Source of the DNA: WJMT01 sp964599635
GTDB lineage: Bacteria; Acidobacteriota; Aminicenantia; Aminicenantales; Aminicenantaceae
DNA: 64,000 bases
Assembly (NCBI GenBank): GCA_964599635.1
Contig: CAZRGM010000032.1
Span: 62,001-126,000, forward strand
Reading direction: 5' to 3'
Made by a program: the position numbers and the translations under genes. Shown here piece by piece: positions 62,182 to 64,000 of this stretch; the first letter of the stretch is position 1; every line of letters begins with the position of its first letter. The notes below the pieces were generated by a model. The model was not told where the DNA came from. It did not search any database and saw only the letters and a program-made list of their open reading frames with translations.

Positions 62182-62649
62182 ATGAGACTAAAAGTTTTAT
62201 GGCCTGGTAAAACCAGGAACAAGGAAATAAGAAATTTACAGACTTTTTACATTGAACAAATTAAAAAGCTAGCAAAATTCAGATTGATTGAAACCAAGGA
62301 AGCCAGGGGCATGAATGAGAAGGAGCAGCAAAGGATATTAAAAATTGAATCAGAAGGGATTAAAAAGCATTTAGATAGGGACTATATTATTTGTTTATCT
62401 GATAAAGGAGAGAATATTGATTCAGCAGGAATGGCTCAGATATTAAGAAAAAAAGCCTTGAATCATCCGTATCCCATATCATTTGTGGTGGGCGGATTTC
62501 TTGGATTGGGCAGTCAAATATTAAGCAAAGCTGATTTTATTCTTTCCCTGTCCAAGATGACATTTCCTCATGAATTGATAAGGATTTTTCTTTTGGAACA
62601 GATTTATAGATCATTGACCATTATTAATGGAATTAATTATGCCAAATAA
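62182..62649 (+). CDS. rlmH: 23S rRNA pseudouridine-1915 N3-methyltransferase
   Basis: 155 residues of the SPOUT family. ISFVVGGFLGLGSQILSKAD is the SAM knot, and LSLSKMTFPHELIRIFLLEQ with IYRSLTIINGINYAK the end. The usual C-terminal PYHK reads NYAK, so the conserved His is Ala. The first ATG is preceded by an AT-rich leader with no strong ribosome site. Confidence 0.92.
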   Translation: MRLKVLWPGKTRNKEIRNLQTFYIEQIKKLAKFRLIETKEARGMNEKEQQRILKIESEGIKKHLDRDYIICLSDKGENIDSAGMAQILRKKALNHPYPISFVVGGFLGLGSQILSKADFILSLSKMTFPHELIRIFLLEQIYRSLTIINGINYAK

Positions 62650-62661
62650 AGGGGGTAAGGA

Positions 62662-63015
62662 GTGAACAGAAAAGAAAAAGATAGGATCAAGAAGAAACTT
62701 CTCCAAGAAAAAAAAGAAATATTAAAAAAGATAAGCGAGTTCAGGAATGAAGGGAAGGAAATTGAACCGGGAATTGCTCAGGATGTTGTTGATAAAGCTG
62801 AGAGTTCTTATGCTAAGGAGTTTTTATTTGAACTATCAGACACAGAAAGAGAAATATTGATACAGATAGACAATGCCCTGGAAAAGATTGAGGGAGATGA
62901 TTTTGGGATATGTGAGATGTGTCATAAAGAAATATCCAGCAAGAGGCTGAATGCGGTTCCTTGGACTCCTTATTGTATCAAATGTCAGGAAAAGCTAGAA
63001 AAAAAATCTCAGTGA
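62662..63015 (+). CDS. DksA/TraR-family zinc-finger protein
   Basis: 117 residues from GTG 62662. Coiled-coil N-terminus, then DVVDKAESSYAKEFLFEL and the C4 zinc finger CEMCHKEI ... PYCIKCQEKLE. Binds RNA polymerase secondary channel in the stringent response. TraR/DksA-like; shorter N-domain than E. coli DksA. GGGGGTAAGG is the ribosome site. Stop overlaps comF start (GTGA). Confidence 0.88.
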   Translation: MNRKEKDRIKKKLLQEKKEILKKISEFRNEGKEIEPGIAQDVVDKAESSYAKEFLFELSDTEREILIQIDNALEKIEGDDFGICEMCHKEISSKRLNAVPWTPYCIKCQEKLEKKSQ

Positions 63016-63755
63016 ATTCTGCCTCCAATAAGCTTCTTTATGATATTTTAAAAGTCCTGGAACTTATGTTTTTCCCTTCTTTCTGCAAGCTCTGCAATTC
63101 AATGCTTGATTCTCAGGGAGAAAAAGTCGTATGCCATTCTTGTCTTAAACAGTTAAAGTCCCGGAGATCATCCTATTGTTCATGCTGTGGGAAATTCTTT
63201 GAATCTTATGGAGAGCCCCATATTTGTTATGATTGTCTTAAGAAGAGGCCTGAATTTTCAATGCACCGGTCCTGTGATTTATACAGAGGAAGGTTAAAGG
63301 ATCTTATCCTGCTTTTCAAATATCATCAGTACAAGGAGCTCGGCAAAGATCTGGCCGATTATATGTGTAAAAGCTTGGCTCAGTACGAGGATTTGTGGTG
63401 GGATTTAGAAGCAGTGGTCCCTGTCCCTTTACATAAAAAAAGAAAAAAGGAAAGAGGATTCAATCAGTCTTATGAATTAGCGAAATATATTGCAGAAATA
63501 AAAGGATTAGAGATATTCCGCGATGTCCTGATTAAGAAACTCAATGTTCCCCCTCAAACATCTCTTTCTGCAGAGCAGAGAATCCTCAACAATAAAGGGG
63601 CCTACGAGGTTTATCATTCAGAAAAAATCAAGGGAAAGATAATTCTTCTTGTGGATGATGTTTATACGACGGGATCAACGATCAAGGAATGCACCTCGGT
63701 TTTGATGAGATCAGGAGCCAAGGAAGTTCGAGCTGCTACTCTGGCCCAGGCCTAA
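63012..63755 (+). CDS. comF: ComF-family phosphoribosyltransferase-like protein
   Basis: About 247 residues from GTG 63012 (GTGA overlap); the longer frame from 62961 lies in the dksA-like gene. N-terminal zinc finger: FPSFCKLCNSML, CHSCLKQL, YCSCCGKFF, ICYDCLKKRP. PRTase motif: IILLVDDVYTTGSTIKECTS. VPVPLHKKRKKERGFNQSYE is the ComF signature. Used in DNA uptake for transformation; also present in non-competent bacteria. Confidence 0.92.
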   Translation: MNSASNKLLYDILKVLELMFFPSFCKLCNSMLDSQGEKVVCHSCLKQLKSRRSSYCSCCGKFFESYGEPHICYDCLKKRPEFSMHRSCDLYRGRLKDLILLFKYHQYKELGKDLADYMCKSLAQYEDLWWDLEAVVPVPLHKKRKKERGFNQSYELAKYIAEIKGLEIFRDVLIKKLNVPPQTSLSAEQRILNNKGAYEVYHSEKIKGKIILLVDDVYTTGSTIKECTSVLMRSGAKEVRAATLAQA

Positions 63756-63760
63756 TAAAA

Positions 63761-63781
63761 CTGACCTATTCATAAAAAAAT
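63761..63781. repeat. End fragment of the palindromic repeat family (copy J)
   Basis: ACTGACCTATTCATAAAAAA is the family left end, beginning a few bases after the comF stop. Its A run doubles as the T tract of the next terminator. Confidence 0.6.
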
Positions 63782-63804
63782 GCCCGGTCCTCGAAGGACC
63801 GGGC
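63782..63804 (-). terminator. Intrinsic terminator of the Hsp20 gene
   Basis: Stem GCCCGGTCCT (63782-63791) with AGGACCGGGC (63795-63804), loop CGA; on the minus strand a T run (TTTTTTT, 63774-63780) follows. Strong, GC-rich. In the plus direction it lacks a T tract. Confidence 0.85.
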
Positions 63805-63835
63805 GTTCTGATAGCCTCTGTAAAAGAGTGCTCAA

Positions 63836-64000
63836 TTACTTCTCAGATTTAGACTTTTTGAGCGAGATTTTTTTCTTTTCAGGTTTAAGAATCTTGACAC
63901 TTCTCGGTTTCAGTTCAGGCTTTTTGGGCATATGTATTCTCAGGACTCCATTATCATGCTCAGCTTTAATTTTTTCCTGGTCTATGTAATGAGGAAGTGA
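63836..64000 (-). CDS. Hsp20/alpha-crystallin small heat-shock protein, 3' part
   Basis: The frame is open to the window edge (54 codons plus stop). SLPHYIDQEKIKAEHDNGVL and RIHMPKKPELKPRSVKI are the end of an alpha-crystallin domain (strands 8-9 with the I-x-I-like VKI). A Lys/Ser-rich tail of about 18 residues follows. Forms ATP-independent holdase oligomers. The 5' part lies outside the window. Confidence 0.9.
   Translation of the reverse strand, partial: SLPHYIDQEKIKAEHDNGVLRIHMPKKPELKPRSVKILKPEKKKISLKKSKSEK

Overview
The window comes from the chromosome of an uncultured-type, anaerobic, Gram-negative bacterium with an AT-rich genome (my impression from reading, not a count). LptD, a heptose kinase, a family 9 heptosyltransferase-like enzyme and an O-antigen ligase-like protein show an outer membrane with LPS. 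A flavodiiron protein, rubredoxin, a PerR-like Fur protein, flavodoxin and a sulfhydrogenase-type NiFe hydrogenase point to strict anaerobiosis. The mix (many Asp-box/sortilin-like repeats, alginate-export-like barrels, GTG/TTG starts) would fit Candidatus Aminicenantes or a related deep lineage near Acidobacteriota. That placement is inference; no rRNA is present. No phage, insertion sequence or CRISPR array was seen.

Layout. 1-722 (minus): start of an ATP synthase operon (atpZ, atpI, edge of a likely atpB). 838-4940 (plus): lptD and two tandem nucleotide-sugar SDR enzymes. 5271-6740: purF. 6764-11306 (minus): LPS cluster (Trm112-like, glycosyltransferase 9, O-antigen ligase-like, membrane PHP protein, heptose kinase). 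11394-16004 (minus): a giant secreted Asp-box protein and a flavodiiron protein behind a perfect palindrome. 16257-22013: a small catabolic island (aldehyde dehydrogenase, remnant of a homoserine-dehydrogenase-like gene, porin, cyclase-family lipoprotein, IclR regulator, GYD protein). 22194-25235 (minus): FadL-like and DUF3943 outer-membrane proteins. 25487-28336 (plus): WaaP-like kinase, TIM-barrel glycosidase-like protein, methyltransferase. 28283-32006: SH3/barrel protein, yggT, yggU, nucleoside transporter. 32043-36314 (plus): dprA-topA-xerC. 36351-43614 (minus): comEA, rdgB, mgtC-like, UbiA-like, methyltransferase, an EndoQ-UvrD fusion and a cold-shock gene. 43793-51451 (minus): hydrogenase operon hydB-hydG-hydD-hydA-receiver-hypB-hypA, with a sigma-54 activator gene upstream. 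51819-59133: lipoprotein, tRNA-Lys and tRNA-Glu, secreted C1B peptidase, HD-GYP regulator, rubredoxin, PerR-like regulator, flavodoxin, histidine kinase, tRNA-Val. 59314-63755 (plus): rplU-rpmA-obgE-nadD-rsfS-rlmH-dksA-like-comF. 63836-end (minus): 3' end of an Hsp20 gene.

Three things stand out. (1) The hydrogenase large subunit ends in DPCxxCxxH and then continues directly into an apparently complete HycI/HybD-type maturation protease, so the extension normally removed by the protease would itself be the protease. (2) A deaminated-base endonuclease Q domain is fused to a UvrD-type helicase. (3) A family of intergenic palindromic repeats, from 19 to about 255 bp, shares ends resembling AACCTGRAYTATTCATAAAA. 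The repeats tend to sit on or near stop codons, and the two long copies show compensatory changes in a hairpin stem.
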